Assembly (NCBI GenBank): GCA_035610835.1 | Contig: CM069442.1 | Span: forward strand, 992,001 to 1,056,000 | From: Ophiura sarsii | Taxonomy: Eukaryota > Echinodermata > Ophiuroidea > Amphilepidida > Ophiuridae | Length of the DNA stretch: 64,000 nucleotides | Direction: 5' to 3' | Notes under the pieces: model-generated | Databases searched by the model: none | What the model was told of the DNA's origin: nothing | Seen by the model: only the letters and a program-made list of their open reading frames with translations | Position numbers and translations under genes: made by a program | Part shown: positions 11,096-25,000 of the stretch, piece after piece | Layout of the letters: every line of letters starts with the position of its first letter | How positions within the stretch are numbered: position 1 is the first letter of the stretch

Positions 11096-11163
11096 GAATA
11101 TGAATGTACAACACAAGTGATTTCTTATAGAAGTGGACTTTGTGTTTTGTAGATATGTAAGTC

Positions 11164-12998
11164 TGGGGTTGAAGAGAAGCATGCAAGAGTTGAAGGATCA
11201 GTGGAAGCGATCCAAGCAAGCAGCCAAAAAAGAGTGGCAACTAAACAAAGAATCTTTGAATAAGACATGAGGCGGGCGGCTCTCCATCACCGCCACTATC
11301 TTCAACAACAGCACTGATCATGGGCTTGTGCCCAAAGGATTTCGCATCAATTTCGAGCCCCTTTGATGACGACTCTACTGGGCAACAAGTGGGGGCTATC
11401 CACCCCAGAGCATTTCTGCTGCCAACGCCACCAGTCATACTCCCAGTGACAAGTGATTTAGAGAGTGGGGTCAGTTCCCAAGGTTTTGACTTGGATGAAG
11501 GCACAGGCAATGGGTATGTTAAAGTGTCATTATGTGTTCACAAAGGGTCGTTGAACTATAGTATTAGACACATGCTCGATTTTGATCGGACTTAATGCAT
11601 CTGATCTTCAGACAAGAAGAAAAGTCAATCTTTGGGTTGGGGTCAAATGTCATGAATGAGAGAAAAAAATCAAGGATGCTTGGTCTTCGACCAGAGCAAG
11701 ATCTATAGTCTATCCATCTGAGACCGATCTTCCAACCACGTGACTCAGCCGTTCCATTGACTGGGAGAGGAGGCTATTTTCTGACAAAAATATCGATGGA
11801 ATCAGTAGAGTGAAAAACGGCCACAATAAAAAATAATTATGTTATCCACCTACTTTCATCATCATAACCCAAGTTGTGCCATGTGAGAGTCAGTTTAATA
11901 GACGTTGCAAAGACAGGTAGCTTTCCCTTTCTCCATTTCAAAAAATACTTTCAATTTGGCAAGCACTGGCTGCATCTCATCTTCAATGGTCTTATTTGGT
12001 GCCATTTTAAGCTCTACTGTACTACAGGCCTCTATGAACAGGTACATGTAGAGTGATAGACCCCGATGAAGACAACCTTTCATTTCATAAGTCAGAAAAT
12101 AAACTTTATTTAGTTTGTCAATGTTCAAATTGTATAATATTTGTTTGAATATGAAAACCATACCTTTCAATATTGATGCCATATCCTTGTAAGCGTATTT
12201 GTTTCTTTCTTTACTTAACAAGGAAATCTGATTGATTCGGACTTGCAGACAGAACATAGGAATACGGAGATTCATATCATTTTACAACCATTTTATCTTA
12301 CTATAGGCCCGGCCAATCCGAGTGAAAATATACATTATTTACTGTTGGAAACATTACAAGATAGCAAATAAAAATTAAATGTGGCCTCCTACAATATGCT
12401 AAATGTTAAAAAGTCCATCACTTTCGATCTTTTTCATCTTTGTGATTCTATTCATATGCCGAAATCACAGGTGACGATTATGGTAAATGTTCAAAGTCCA
12501 TCACTTTCGATCTTTTCCAGCTTTGTGATTATATTCATAGGCCGAAATCACAGGTGACGATTTCAAAGCCTTTTGATTTCAGATAATGCGCAAATGGTTC
12601 GATATTTGTCTCTCTTTGAACGATACACTAGACGTATAGCTGCTATGTGCATGTGTGTGATGAGAATATAATATGCATTGGAACAGTGTTGTGTGTGTTT
12701 GTATAAGGCAGCTTAGTTGTTTCAATGCACATTATAGATGAGGTTCGACCGGAGGTTGGAATAAAATGGGATCCTTCGACAACTAGCAAATATACGCCAG
12801 AAGACAGCACATCTTATTTTTACCCATCTCCCCTGCCCATCCGAGCACCAAAGATCGCTCTCAGATGGATAGACTATAGTTACTTATAATAATTTGTCTA
12901 AAAATAATGAGGGGGCTTTATATATCCCAGTATCCTTGTCAATTTTCATCAGCGCGTCGTCATTGTTCAATATAAATTATAATGCCTTGGCGAAGAGG
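11164..12998 (+). pseudogene. Myb-like transposon gene, copy 2, split by a TIR insertion
   Basis: Sequence 11164-11705 matches copy 1 from about 7047 (ELKDQWKRSKQAAKKEW, then SPSPPLSSTT after the shared TGA). After an insertion, 12877-12998 resumes the match with gttacttataataatttgtc. Copy 2 keeps the frame longer than copy 1, through SGVSSQGFDLDEGTGNG near 11515. The N-terminal half is absent and the tandem exon triplication stands in its place. Confidence 0.6.
11706..12876. mobile_element. TA-flanked TIR element (Tc1/mariner-type target), 1171 bp
   Basis: Inverted ends TAGTCTATCCATCTGAGA and TCTCAGATGGATAGACTA sit between TA dinucleotides at 11704-11705 and 12877-12878. The uninterrupted sister copy near 7590 reads gatcTAgttac, an empty site that proves insertion at TA. 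No transposase is visible. It contains a tandem pair of about 78 bp (12405-12560) built around aaagtccatcactttcgatc and gaaatcacaggtgacgat. Confidence 0.85.
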
Positions 12999-14335
12999 TG
13001 GTGAGAAATTATCAAATTGAATGCAATTGATGGCAGTACATTAAGTATTACTGAATATTATTGTTGAGAAGGTAAAACAGGTATTTATTTTAGTAACATT
13101 TTCATTTCAGTTGAATAATTGCATGGTGGGGAGTGGTCGAGGAATTAGATGACTCTCAGATGGACGGGTTTGTGCTAGGACGACTTAGTTTGCATGTATG
13201 CATTGTTTACATTTATCGAGTCATCAGCAGCATCAAATCAGTAGATTAGATAATTTGGCTGGCGTGACATTCATGGATTAATGCCAAATCACCCATCAGC
13301 AAAAATACTGTTAACAGTTGTTAGAAGGAAAGGTATGCATGACATGGGTTAGTACATTTAACAAACTTGGGAAAATGGTTTAAAATGATTTCTGATTTGT
13401 CAACATTAATTTAAATTTAAGATTTAAAGCTTCTAATCTAAGTTCTAATGAGGTCTTAGGCTAAATTAAAAAATTCTTTTGTCTTAAAGCTCTTCAGTTT
13501 TTCAAAACCTAATGCGGAATACGTTTTTTTTTTAAATATAAAATATTGAAATCCCTTGTAAAAGTGACTTTTTGTATTTAAAATGATGTGATCAATGAAA
13601 ATCTGAAAAATCTGAAAAATCTGTGAAATTTTGTGATTTTCTTTTTTTTGGTAATTTTTTTAATTTTTTTTTTTTTAAATAAAAATCTTTTTTAAGATTT
13701 TTGTTTTTCTAATGCGCATCAGTAAACAAACGCGTGCGGGAGCTTTGAGACAAATGATTTTTTTTAATTTAGCCTTATTACTGCTTATCAGGTCTTTTGA
13801 GTAAAAAAAGAGACTAACTAACGTAGGTCTACATGTAGGCCTACACTGCCCCTGTTTGGCAACTGCCGTCCCGTAGCGCAACTAAAATTAGCCTGGTTGA
13901 ATTTCTCAAGTCATTGTATGTACGAACGGTCTACATATACTTTAATTACGATATTATTGTTTGACAAGATACTGATTTTGTAATACAAACTAGAATTCCT
14001 GAATGCAAGGTGAATTCTGCCTGGAATGTCTATGAAACATTCAAATGGAATACATGATTTGAACATTAGCATGGAAAATAATCAATTTGATTTTTAACAT
14101 TGGAATGAAGCTCAGGTAAATTCATATTTAATAAAACATGTTATATTGTTGTAGGTTTTTAAAACTGTAAAAAACAACAAAACAGCCATCTTGCATGACG
14201 GAAACCTCCTGAAGAGATACAGACAGTGACTTGAAAGAACTGGAGAGAAGCTTGTGAGCATTGAGCTTGAAGACTGGAGAGAAGCTTGTGAGCATTGAGT
14301 TTGAAGAAATTCACACATTAACTTTCTACTTAAAT
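12999..14335. other. No gene recognised; local 34-bp duplication
   Basis: AT-rich, with poly-T runs around 13630-13670. At 14240-14305 a unit of about 34 bp (ctggagagaagcttgtgagc and following bases) is present twice in tandem, just before the next candidate exon. Confidence 0.5.
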
Positions 14336-14477
14336 ATGAGCAAGCTGCATCGTTCAGTTTTATTTGATGACAAGAATAACGACAGTCCAAGTTCAAGTGA
14401 TGATGAAAGTGATGACTGGCTGTCATCCAGCGAAAATCTTGCGATTAAGAGAGACAATTTAATTGTGTTCACTTCAT
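14336..14477 (+). CDS. Candidate gene of unknown function, exon 1
   Basis: ATG at 14336 opens 47 codons: MSKLHRSVLFDDKNNDSPSS, then an acidic serine-rich stretch SDDESDDWLSSSENL and IKRDNLIVFTS. A strong donor (gtaagg) follows in phase 1. It joins in frame to an acceptor at 15024. The N-terminus looks like an intrinsically disordered acidic tail. The family is not recognised. Confidence 0.35.
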
Positions 14478-15024
14478 GTAAGGGAGGCAGATTTACATCT
14501 AGGCCAGGGTAAAGACATCATTGAAGGATTATGCGGAATGAAGCTTATAATATCTGAATGAAGTTTTCACGCTAGACTAGTTTCGTGACTCCTTACATGA
14601 TATGATGGTAGAACCTAAATCTTAATGCCATGTACCAAATTCTACCCTCTGATGTTATCAAATTCAAATGGATTTGCATTGAATTGTGAATTATTCTTTT
14701 CCCCTTTCTTTTTGATGAGAATGGATTATTGTTAAATTTATGATCCTGCCATGTTGATATGTTAATCTGCACATAGAATGACCACATTATTCAGTTTTAG
14801 ATAATAATAATTTCTATTCTATAGCATGATCAGTAATATAACAACAAAAAGAAATCTTTTAGAAAAGGTGATGTAAAAGTATCCCCCCCCCCACCCCCAA
14901 CATTGATATACTCAACATGAGAATTTTGAGTAGAGTTTTCCATCTCCACTTAATAATAGTTGGGCCAATGCCTGTAAAAAGACAGGATTCATCTTGGTAA
15001 CTTAAGCTTGATAACAATTTCCAG

Positions 15025-15173
15025 TTATAAATGCTATACTCCATTCCATCAGATGTATTAATGAATTGTCAGAGACACTGGCAATTACAGTTCATCAACA
15101 GGTGTGCAAATTTACGTACGGTCCAACATATATGCACTTCCAGAATAAAAGATATACTTGCATTATCACGTAA
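15025..15173 (+). CDS. Candidate gene of unknown function, exon 2
   Basis: The acceptor tttccag opens a phase-1 frame giving FINAILHSIRCINELSETLA, then ITVHQQVCKFTYGPTYMHFQ and a stop TAA at 15171-15173. Phase and splice sites agree with 14336-14477, giving a protein of about 96 residues. A competing frame over 15031-15345 is also open, so the choice is uncertain. Confidence 0.3.
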
Positions 15174-15999
15174 CATTACATCTATCCATGGAATACGTAC
15201 TGGCACCAATCACATTCATACTTTTACAGCCAACAGTTTTTTAAACATTAATTTTCAAAAATGGATGGATCTTTTAAATAAAACAGCTCTATCATTCTGT
15301 GGTAAACCTCTTTTACACAATCTCAAAGAAGATTTTTATGAATAGTTCCTGAATACTCAGTAGCACTACTACCCTCACAGGGGATACGGTTACAGGTAGT
15401 ACATACACACAGTACTTCAGGACATTTAACTCTTGAAGTAGTGTTTATGTCTTAAAAGACAGACTGCATTTTATGCAGATGTCACTATAGAAAGGAATGA
15501 CTACCGATTTTTTTCTTCAAAAAATAAAGATATGCTTACAGCTATAATGATTAAAATGTAGTGTTAAAGTTAAATGCATTATAGAAGTGCTCACAAAATT
15601 TTCATTGGTTTAAATGTTGATGTATAGCATTATTATCCACATACAGTGCTTACACGTAACAACAACATCTGGCTCTCTGGGCCAATGTGTTAGTTTTATG
15701 CAGATTTTTAAAGGTAGGTTTAATTGCTGTAACATCCGCAATTAATTGATGACCTGTCCACAATGTTACTATGGTAATAAACAAATAAAAGGCCTTGTTG
15801 GTGAACAAAACTCAAAGACCAACTTAGCAACAGATTGCACACTACATTGCCTGGCAGACAGACTGTCAATGTCGTCTTCATGTTGATATTGTGATGCTTA
15901 TAAATATGCTGCTATAACTGTGGTGTGCGATACTCTCTGCGGTGCGATGCTTTCATGATTGAACTCCTATTCTTCAGACTGATCTTCAGATGGCCTTTA
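15174..15999. other. EIF2B5 downstream region, no gene recognised
   Basis: Holds the 3' UTR of EIF2B5 (minus strand), whose end is not defined, and AT-rich spacer. A second open frame lies at 15031-15345 on the plus strand without supporting signals. Confidence 0.45.
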
Positions 16000-16062
16000 T
16001 TAGTCTTCTTCGCTGTCACTTTCTTCTTCTGCTTCTTCAAGCCAGGTCACAAATGCATTCAT
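16000..16062 (-). CDS. EIF2B5: EIF2B5 exon 15, terminal (residues 671-690)
   Basis: Encodes [20 protein letters not shown] and a TAA stop. The tryptophan and acidic tail form the last aromatic/acidic box, which contacts eIF2 beta. An AATAAA overlaps the stop codon (16001-15996). No second clear minus-strand signal was seen in the next few hundred bases, so the 3' UTR end is unknown. Confidence 0.95.
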   Translation of the reverse strand: MNAFVTWLEEAEEESDSEED

Positions 16063-19000
16063 CTGAAAGAAGGGTATTGTAAAATTGATAACTTGTTTAA
16101 ATTGATGAATATATATGACACATGTGTGACAATGATTTAGTTCAATTGGTAGTTGTCATCTTCATTATCTAGGTTAATATATGTTGAAATGTTGTGCTTC
16201 AAAACACACTCTCTCTGTCCCTCACCATTGTATTCAACTTCTGGTGGAGTACTCTATGGTGAAAGGGGACCTATGTATATCTATGTAATATATAAACCTA
16301 CTATGTGGTTTAGTCAGTTCCAAATTGGCAAGAAATATGCTGGTCCATGCACGCGTCACGCATATGATGCAGTGCATCCTGTTGCGTTATGCAAACCTGA
16401 TGCGCCCCCGCCCACTGTCTTCTGTATTAATTTGCTCGCTGTAAGACTGCTCTCCATTTCGAACTGACTTGTACAAGGTCAAATTAAATAAGACAAGCAT
16501 TGTCTGTGTTAACCTGGATGCCTAGTAGGTAACATCTATTACTGGCATTGTGCTATAATTACAGTGGTGGACTTGTCTAGTTCATTATCTTATTTATAGT
16601 TCTTAACACTTTTGTTTTTTATATTTTGTCCCTGATGAAGGGTGGTATATCCACTTGAAACGTCGGTCTTTATTGTTACCATATATCCTGAGTAGTCTCA
16701 GATATATCTTTGTTGTTTTATTGCACAGCAATTTTCATTGCTTGTCCCAGTGCATTTCCGTTTGTTTTGTTGTTATTTATCTGTTTTATCGCGTTATTCT
16801 CCCTTGTTATTACCTGTTTCCCCACACCCTGTTGGTATATCTTGCTTTTACTCTTAGCATTTTTATATTTTCGAGATATCCTCTTGTATCAGTTTTCTGA
16901 TCCTTGGTGTGTTTTGTTCCTGGTTCCGTTGGATTCATCTTTTTACATTTTATATAAATAAGACAAGTTATGCACTCACATATTTTCCAACCTTTAGTTT
17001 AGAACTACATTAATCAACAGATAACACTAATTTGGTAATTGGTTAACAAATCAGGACAAGCACATCTTTCTAGTGGCCAGATGAAATATTTCCAGCTTAT
17101 TTCCCCCATATAATGCCATAGGTTACAGTTGTTCACAAACCCACATGGTCTACACATATACCGTTGCTGTTTTGTCAAAACCTTGTAGCTCTATCTGGCC
17201 TTCAGCATCTACATTATACTTCCTGTGTATAGCCTTTAAGCCTAAAGTGAATAATCCTTATGCAGCTCTAGTGGTAGCTAAACTAGGATGCTCTAAACAT
17301 TTTCAACCACCAAAAACACATCTATCGAAATCTTGTAAGCTCTAACACTTTCTATGCAAAATCGTTGGCAGTTTTACTTTACATATGCTGAATGGCCATA
17401 CAAATATAAAAGGCCAGTGACGAAAAGCAAAAATACTAAAAGAAACCCACCTGTTTCCTAATCAACTGCTGCTGTCTCTCTACTTCCGCATCATCTGTGG
17501 CGGGAGGATTCTTATGCCAGTGTATAACGACTTCTTCTGACAGTACCTCCAGCTCATATAAGATGTGAGCTAGTTTGGGGACTATTGATAGTGTTGTCGA
17601 GCATGCATGACAATATTCCTGGAATTGGACAAAAAGAAAAAAAGATTCACACCAACATTAATATAGATGATCATTTGATGGTCTAGTTTGTATAGACTAA
17701 TACTAGGTATAGCACCTTTGCTACACTAGAGTCTGCCACACAGAGTGTGTGCACAATCCGGTGAATTTACTTGTTTTCAGGAAACACTTAATGGAATGCA
17801 CTTTTTGGCAGATTTCCGGTCATATTTTCCAATAATCAACGGACAATATCTTGAGCACAGTACCTATTTGCAGATTTTTTACCAAATTTCTACTTTTGCA
17901 ATTATCTACAAAATGAGACTAATTTTGTACACTTTCAGTGCATTTGAATCTTTAGGGTGCTATACATGTACCTACTAATACTTCAAATTACATGCTAATA
18001 TGCAGTCAGGGTCTTCGCCAGGATTTGGAAATTGCCCGCCCAAATTTGAACACTCCAGTAATACTTCAATTGGGAACATTAGTGTAATCTCATCTCTACA
18101 CGACCAATTTGTGCCCTCAGGAGCGAATAGTAACCCAATATTATGCCAAAGTGATGATTGCGAATGATTTGAGATCACTAAATGTCGTAACTGTCGGCTG
18201 AAATGAGCAGACTTTATAATAAATTGGAGATATGTATTTTGTTTATTGCTTATCTAAAAAGGTCCTTCCATAAGAGGATTTTTCCTCCCATCCACTTTAA
18301 AAACGGCCCATCCAAAAGATGGGTGGACTGGTCGCTGGCTAAGAAAGACCTTATTTGCAGGGTTCCCTCAAGGCCTCTACCACCCTAACTCTAAGTTCTT
18401 AACCCAGATTATCCCTCCTAAACTTGGTCATAAGGACACTTCTGGTATATTGTGATAAGAATAAACAAATGGCAAGTCACAGACAAAACATCCATAACAA
18501 AATAAATTGAATTCCAGATATTTTTCCGACCCCATAGGTGTAACATTTACAGATCAAAGTTTACCTACCTCCAGTGATGTTACACAATCAATCTGTGATT
18601 CTGCACTCTTGTAGTAATTCCTCAGTAGGATGCATAATTTGGACAGCAGCTGTGATACGAATAGGAGAAAAATAAACAAATAAACTATGATATCATCTTT
18701 CCACTTCAACTTAGACAATGACATCACTTGATCATTCAGTACTGATTGCAGTACATAAATAAACAAGCGCTTTTACTCTATAGGTGCTAGCATATACACA
18801 CATGGAAGAACGCCAAACGATGTAAACATGTGTATAATAAATATTGCGTCTGTAAAGTTACATCACCGTCCAGAGGAAGTGCAATAGACTGAAGGATCGG
18901 TATCATTGTCATGTTTTAATTTAGGGATTCAACAAGGTAAGCTGTAAGCCTTTTTTAAAGGTATGGCGAACTTTGCACACCAGACAGCAGCATATTCTTT

Positions 19001-22000
19001 GTATTTTCAGGTTTTACCAGATTCAAATATTCCCTTTTCTAGTCCCCTACAGTATATGCTCGATAATACTGCCCTCCTACTGTACTTATTATTCCAAGAG
19101 GCTTTTGGTTCATAAAAGATTAACAAACATGTGTTTGTGTCATCGTTAATTCAAAACTTCAGGGGCAATACTCCAAAGGTTATCAAGGATAAAATGTGAA
19201 AGTTACGAATCACAATGAAATCTGGTTGATGACAAATGGTCTTTGTCTTGCTTTATTCACAATGAATGATTTGAATAAAATCAACTAAGCTCTAAAGCTA
19301 GTTAAGAACTATTCCATTTTGATTTACATTCTCAAAATGTAATCATTTCATGATTTTGTCTCAATTGTGTAGTTACATTTAGCAAAAAGGGGACTGATTG
19401 AAGTGTTGAAAGAAACATAACTGGAAAAAGAAAAGAAATCCTTTCTCCTTTAAAAGCAATGATTTCAATAGATTGAAAGTGGTTAAATATCAGACACTAT
19501 GACATTCTTAGAGCCTGTTTGGCTTTCAAATAGGCCCTGCACGTAGAGGGCTTGTGAGTGTGTCAAGTGGAAAGCATATTTCACCGAAGAAAGATACGCG
19601 CCAGATGGTTTCACATACTTGAGGATGAACACAACAGTCAATATTTTTGCATATTTAGTATTGGAGAAACTTTAACAGATGTGATCAACATTGTTCCACA
19701 ACAATTGCTTACCTTTTTCAATTCTAGCAATAACTGATGTCCAGTCAACACTTCTGGTTTAACCTTCAGATGAGGAAGCTCTAATATGCCTTTAAATACA
19801 TGATAATTGAGTTCTTTCATAGATATGTTGTAGGCAAACTTGGAGGAGTTGATTTCCAGAACCAAGTTTTCAACATTGACATTTTCTTCAGTAGCACGTT
19901 GTAACGTCTCCAGGACTTCATTGTAAAACACTGTCATTCAAAATAGAAATATATTATAATACACATTAGTGGCAAAGGTAAATTTATTTTTGAGTTTGGT
20001 GGCTCAGAAAAGTTGGCTCCGTTGTAGCGCTGCTGTTTATTATGTTTCATATGTAAATTATTTTTGGTACTAGAATCACAGGTGGAAATTGATATCTACA
20101 TATATACCCTGTCCGCCCTTCAATCTGGGCCATTTGTCGCCCTCATTTATGGAGTTACGACAGGTTTCTTTCTGTATCACTTGAGTTTATAATTTGGATG
20201 TGCTAACAGTGAATAAAATGGATACAATAAAGGTAACTATGTTGCCTGTGGTGTCCTGGGTCTAATCATGGTTCCTGATATCAAACGAGTAAACAGCATC
20301 ACAAGAATATGTTAGGATATTTTCATTTTCTAAATATCTTAAGACTAATTTTAACATTTGGTATCAATCAACTTACATGTAATATCATGTGGAGGTGGCG
20401 TTGCTCCTCCTTCTTCCCTCCCGTCATCAACAACATCTTCATCTTCTGATTCTTCACTGCTGCTCGCTTCAGATAGGGCAGGCGAAACTGATGTCACAGT
20501 TAGACCTGTTAGACAAAAAAATGCTGCTTAATTAAATGGTTTTGCCAAATAAATATAACATCAACTGTCGCAGCATACTTGCCCTTTCACTTAAAATGTG
20601 GGATCAAAGGATTTTTCTGGGGCATTGTAAGAGTTTGAATACAGAGAGGGGTCACATAGGAACATTCCTTGATTATTACTCAGGTACCTGTCAGTTTGGG
20701 GCATGCCTTTGTCTGAAAAAATCTACTGAGGTATCTGGCAATCGCTAGACACATGGAGATATTCAATTTTATTTTTAAAGGGCATTTATTTTTTATATTA
20801 TTGTTTATATCAGGCTTCCAAAAATTACAATAAAACTGTGTTGAATATTGTTCAATCAATGTACCTGGATGTGAACAATCAATATTGTTTCAATCGCCTG
20901 CAATAGACGCAGGCTCAAATCGTCTATCCGATAGTCCGAGGCAACCAGCTTTTTTCTGGGCTAGCTGAACCACAGGACATGCTGTATGATCCGGCAATAC
21001 AAAATGCCCACAAGAAAGCATAATCGCCGATTTGGCGAATAATATCTTAAGTTTGTAGTCAGTTTTATGGCTTTTGATCGGATGCTGCATATTACCATGC
21101 AGTGGTGGATAGCAATTAACATCATTATGTACAATCACGTTAAGTTATTCTGAATTAATTTCTAAGCGCTGTGCATGCCTAGTTGACAGAATGCAGTGCA
21201 TTAATGCGTGCTACAAAGCAGCGCATTGCTGGAAAAAGAAGTAAACAGCTTCTCGGATGTGTTTATTTATAAAAGTGTTCGATTTCTGTTTATATATAGT
21301 TGGATCTGGAAGCCAGTGTCATACACAGGATGGGAGGTTTGTGCCCTGTGTTGAATTTCAATCTAGCACTGTACACGACAGGAGGATGAATGAAGAAATG
21401 ATGGGAAAATATTCCAATGATGTCACTGTATTTGTTGTCATTGTCATCAAACAGGTTTGAAAATGATGGATCTAACTGCACCGTCGCATTGTGTGGATAA
21501 ACCGGTCGCCGTTATTAACGGTATCTTCCCAATAAAAATATGATGGTATTTCTGCCCTGTTTTCTATTCAGCAGCTATTCCAGCTTACACTTTCCCCCAT
21601 CTTCATCTGTTACATACATACCTAAGAACTGTTGACAGACCTCTTCCTCATCCTCATCCTCTTCAGGCACTGGAGGGATCCAGATAAAACCATGTCCATC
21701 TTCTCCCACCGTGTCTATGTCATAACCTCTATTGACTGCCTCCTCCTCCTCATCTTCCCTTGATGACAATGGTCGACTTGTCAATAAAGTACCGTCAGGT
21801 AAAGAAATATTGCAACCAATCTTTACCTGTGAAAAGCAAAAGAGTTTATGCTTATTATGTTATTTATGCTGATATAAAAACAAACACAATTGTTCACTTC
21901 TTTATATATGTGATGCAGCACATCAAAAGGAGGGACTTTGCGGCTCTATGTTTTACAAAATATAGATGAAAACAGACAGAAATAAATAAACATATTCTTT

Positions 22001-25000
22001 GGTAGGGATGTGCCGCCAGCAAATTGACCCAAACATTTACCATTTTTTTTGCTGAAAATGGACCCATATATTTACCAGAGACCCATCAATTTACCAAAAA
22101 TGGCTATGAATTGTTATACAAATATTGAATGCCTGAGGTTGAAACCAGGCCTATCATGATATAAAGGTAGTTATTAAATGGCTATTAAATTGTAGGTAGT
22201 TTCTTGTTCAGTTTCAATGGTGTTAGTCTGCATTCTTATAAATCATGTATTTTTGGTAATAGTGTTTTGTGATATTTTTCATGTGAAGCGCTTTGTGTAA
22301 TTGTAAGGCGTTACATAAACACGGTATTATTATTATGAAAAGGGGTCATTCGATTACCAGACGGGTGAAAAAGTGGACCGTATATGGCGGCACATCCCTG
22401 TAACCTCATATCCACTAAGTACCCCCACCGGCCTTGATAAGAAACTGGTAATTTTACATTTCACACTGAACAAACAAGCTTGTGGCCACAAAGAATCCTT
22501 TGGTAAGAATATACAGCCCCCTTATGTAAGCATATTTTAGCATGAATCTGAGGATCCATTCATATTACAAAGATTCTGAACAAACATTGCCAGTAAATTA
22601 CAGTTTTTATTCAAAGTTATGTAGAGATAATCTATGAATTTTTTTAACATTCAACCATGAGAATATAGTATTATGTAGGGGTGCGAGCGAATTCAGGAAA
22701 TTGAGCCTGACTCCTGAAAAATGCCCAACTTGTTTGCTAAACCACACTTACTTTATATGCAAATTGAAAGTGTAGATTCACCAAATTCATTCATTTTCTA
22801 TACGCTTATGCTCCCCCCCCAAAAAAAAATCGCCGCAGACTTTCACTTCTGTGTTTACTGCATCACCATTTTGAAACACACATGATACAATTGACAAAAT
22901 GTGGTGCCCAACAATCAACCCAGAGTATGTTTGGAGAAATTCAGGATCCCACCTTTAGACTGCCAGATGTGACACCATTCTTGTGCCAACAAGGTTCGAA
23001 TGGTTGTATTTTTTCTTTTTGTATCAAGTACAATATATTATAATATAATATATAATATATTGTATTTGCATTGTTTTTTGTACAAAGTTAACTTACCCCA
23101 AATGAGAGTATACACCCTGGCTCTACTGTGACGCCACTACATAAATGTACTCTGTCACATAAAATGGACCATTGCACTTTGCAGTTTGAGTCTATTGTAA
23201 CATTACCCCATACATAAGCATTCTCTAGCACCACATTTTCACCTGCAAAAAAAGAGAGACAATTTCGATGTGTAAAAATGTGATAATTAACAGTGGTCAT
23301 TTATTTTAAGGACGGTTCTAACTGAAGGGTCAAATATCCATTAGTAACAAAGACATTTTCAGAAAAATAATGTCACTGACATTTTGCAAAGAAAATTAAA
23401 CAAAAGTCAGAGATGTAACCATGGGTGGTAGAGACAAAATAGTCGCTTAAAGATTTTGAAATAGGGGGTGGGTGGATATTATTTTGGTTTTTGGTTTATT
23501 TTTTAAGGGAAGACACCTTTGAACTCCCTTTTTCGGTTCGGTGTGGTTTTGCATAATAGCCTTTAAATCCTGCTTTAAGGTTGTATTTTCAGTCACAAAT
23601 TGAGCTTAGGTGACAACCTTAAAAACACACAATCAAACTAAAATGTGTCACACTTCCCTTACCTCAATATCCCAAAACCCCACTTATCTAATATTTGATA
23701 AAGGCCATAACATTTATGAGGAGACAATTTAGCCTGGACAAAAAAAGCTGGTTAATCCCCTAAGGCCAAAAAAAAAAAGTTGTTTGTTTGCCCACGTCCG
23801 ACCGACCGTGTACCTAGGTGCCGACCGAATTACTTTTTATTTTCGATAATTTTTTAAAAACAAATATTTGGGCAATTTGAATGGCCAAACGGACCGTTTT
23901 ATTCCTTACTAGCGGGAACCCGCGCTTCGCGCGGGCCCCGCTAGTAGTGAGCCTCCCCTCCCAGCGGTTTGTAGGGGGTGGTCTTTTTTTTGGTACGCGG
24001 GCCCAAAATATCATGTATGATCATTTTGTATGCCCCCCCCCCACCCGCTCAACAAACGTGATTATTGTTATGACCATGCTCAGGCCTATCTAGAATGGTT
24101 AAATTCGGAATATTGGGGGAAAGTTGATGCGGAAGGGAAAATTATAAATAAGGGTAGACAAATGTAGAAAAAATATATAAAAATAAAATATTTTTTTGGA
24201 CTCAAATTTAGTTTTGACCCCCCCCCCCTGGCAATGGTTTTTATTTCATACCCCCACCCCTATATTTTCCGTGTAAAAACACCGACACCTCCAATGATAA
24301 TTTGTACCACCGACCCTGGCCCTCTTACGAAGAAAATGACAGCCCCTAACATAATCCACAACATACCATGTGCAATTGATAATCAAGGGCCCCTATGCCC
24401 TTACTAATCCATACCATTGCTATTTATTGAAAAACGCCCTCTATGCAAATATGGTTCGCGATCAGTATCACGCGTGCTACAGGGGATACTGTCTGACGTA
24501 ATATGCTGATCTAGCGGAGATCAGCATTTTTTAATCGACGTTTTGTTGTACAAAGAGGGCTGATTTTTCTTAATCCTTATAGGTGTAAGTTCATAGGGCC
24601 TACAATCGTAAAAATATACAAATCCCAGTTTTTATCATATAGGCCTATATTTGTAATTGAGGGCGCTGCCTCCACCACATCTCTTAATGCCCCTTTAAGC
24701 GTTAAATACGGAACCAATAATGACACCAACAATTACGGTGCCGCTCTCGGAGATGGTCATGTTGAGCCGAACGGTCCAGGTAGGTGATTGGCATCTCGCT
24801 GCCATTTGGGATGGGGGTGTATAGCAATAAAGCTATTATAATAACGGGGGAGGACAAGGGACAAATAATGACAATGATGTGTGCGGATGTCTAGGTGAGC
24901 GTGCATAATGCAAGGGGTCACGCTCCCAAATAACTTTTCGAGGTCTACGTTGTTGTGTACTTCCATAATTGCGGTGCGGTGCTTTTGTTGGATTTAGCAT

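Larger units (their letters stand above)
9926..11131 (+). repeat. Three tandem copies of a 403-bp unit carrying an exon
   Basis: Units are 9926-10328, 10329-10731 and 10732-11131 (403, 403 and 400 bp), nearly identical. Each contains an intron-like stretch with a ttacag acceptor followed by an exon ending in TAA. The third copy lacks three bases in the basic cluster. High identity means the duplication is recent or homogenised. Confidence 0.93.

Noticed and set aside
15031..15345. 104-codon open frame on the plus strand
   Set aside because: It overlaps a better-supported exon in another frame that has matching splice phase; no recognisable domain.
16655..16961. Hydrophobic, membrane-like open frames
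   Set aside because: Two overlapping frames in T-rich sequence; hydrophobicity follows from base composition.
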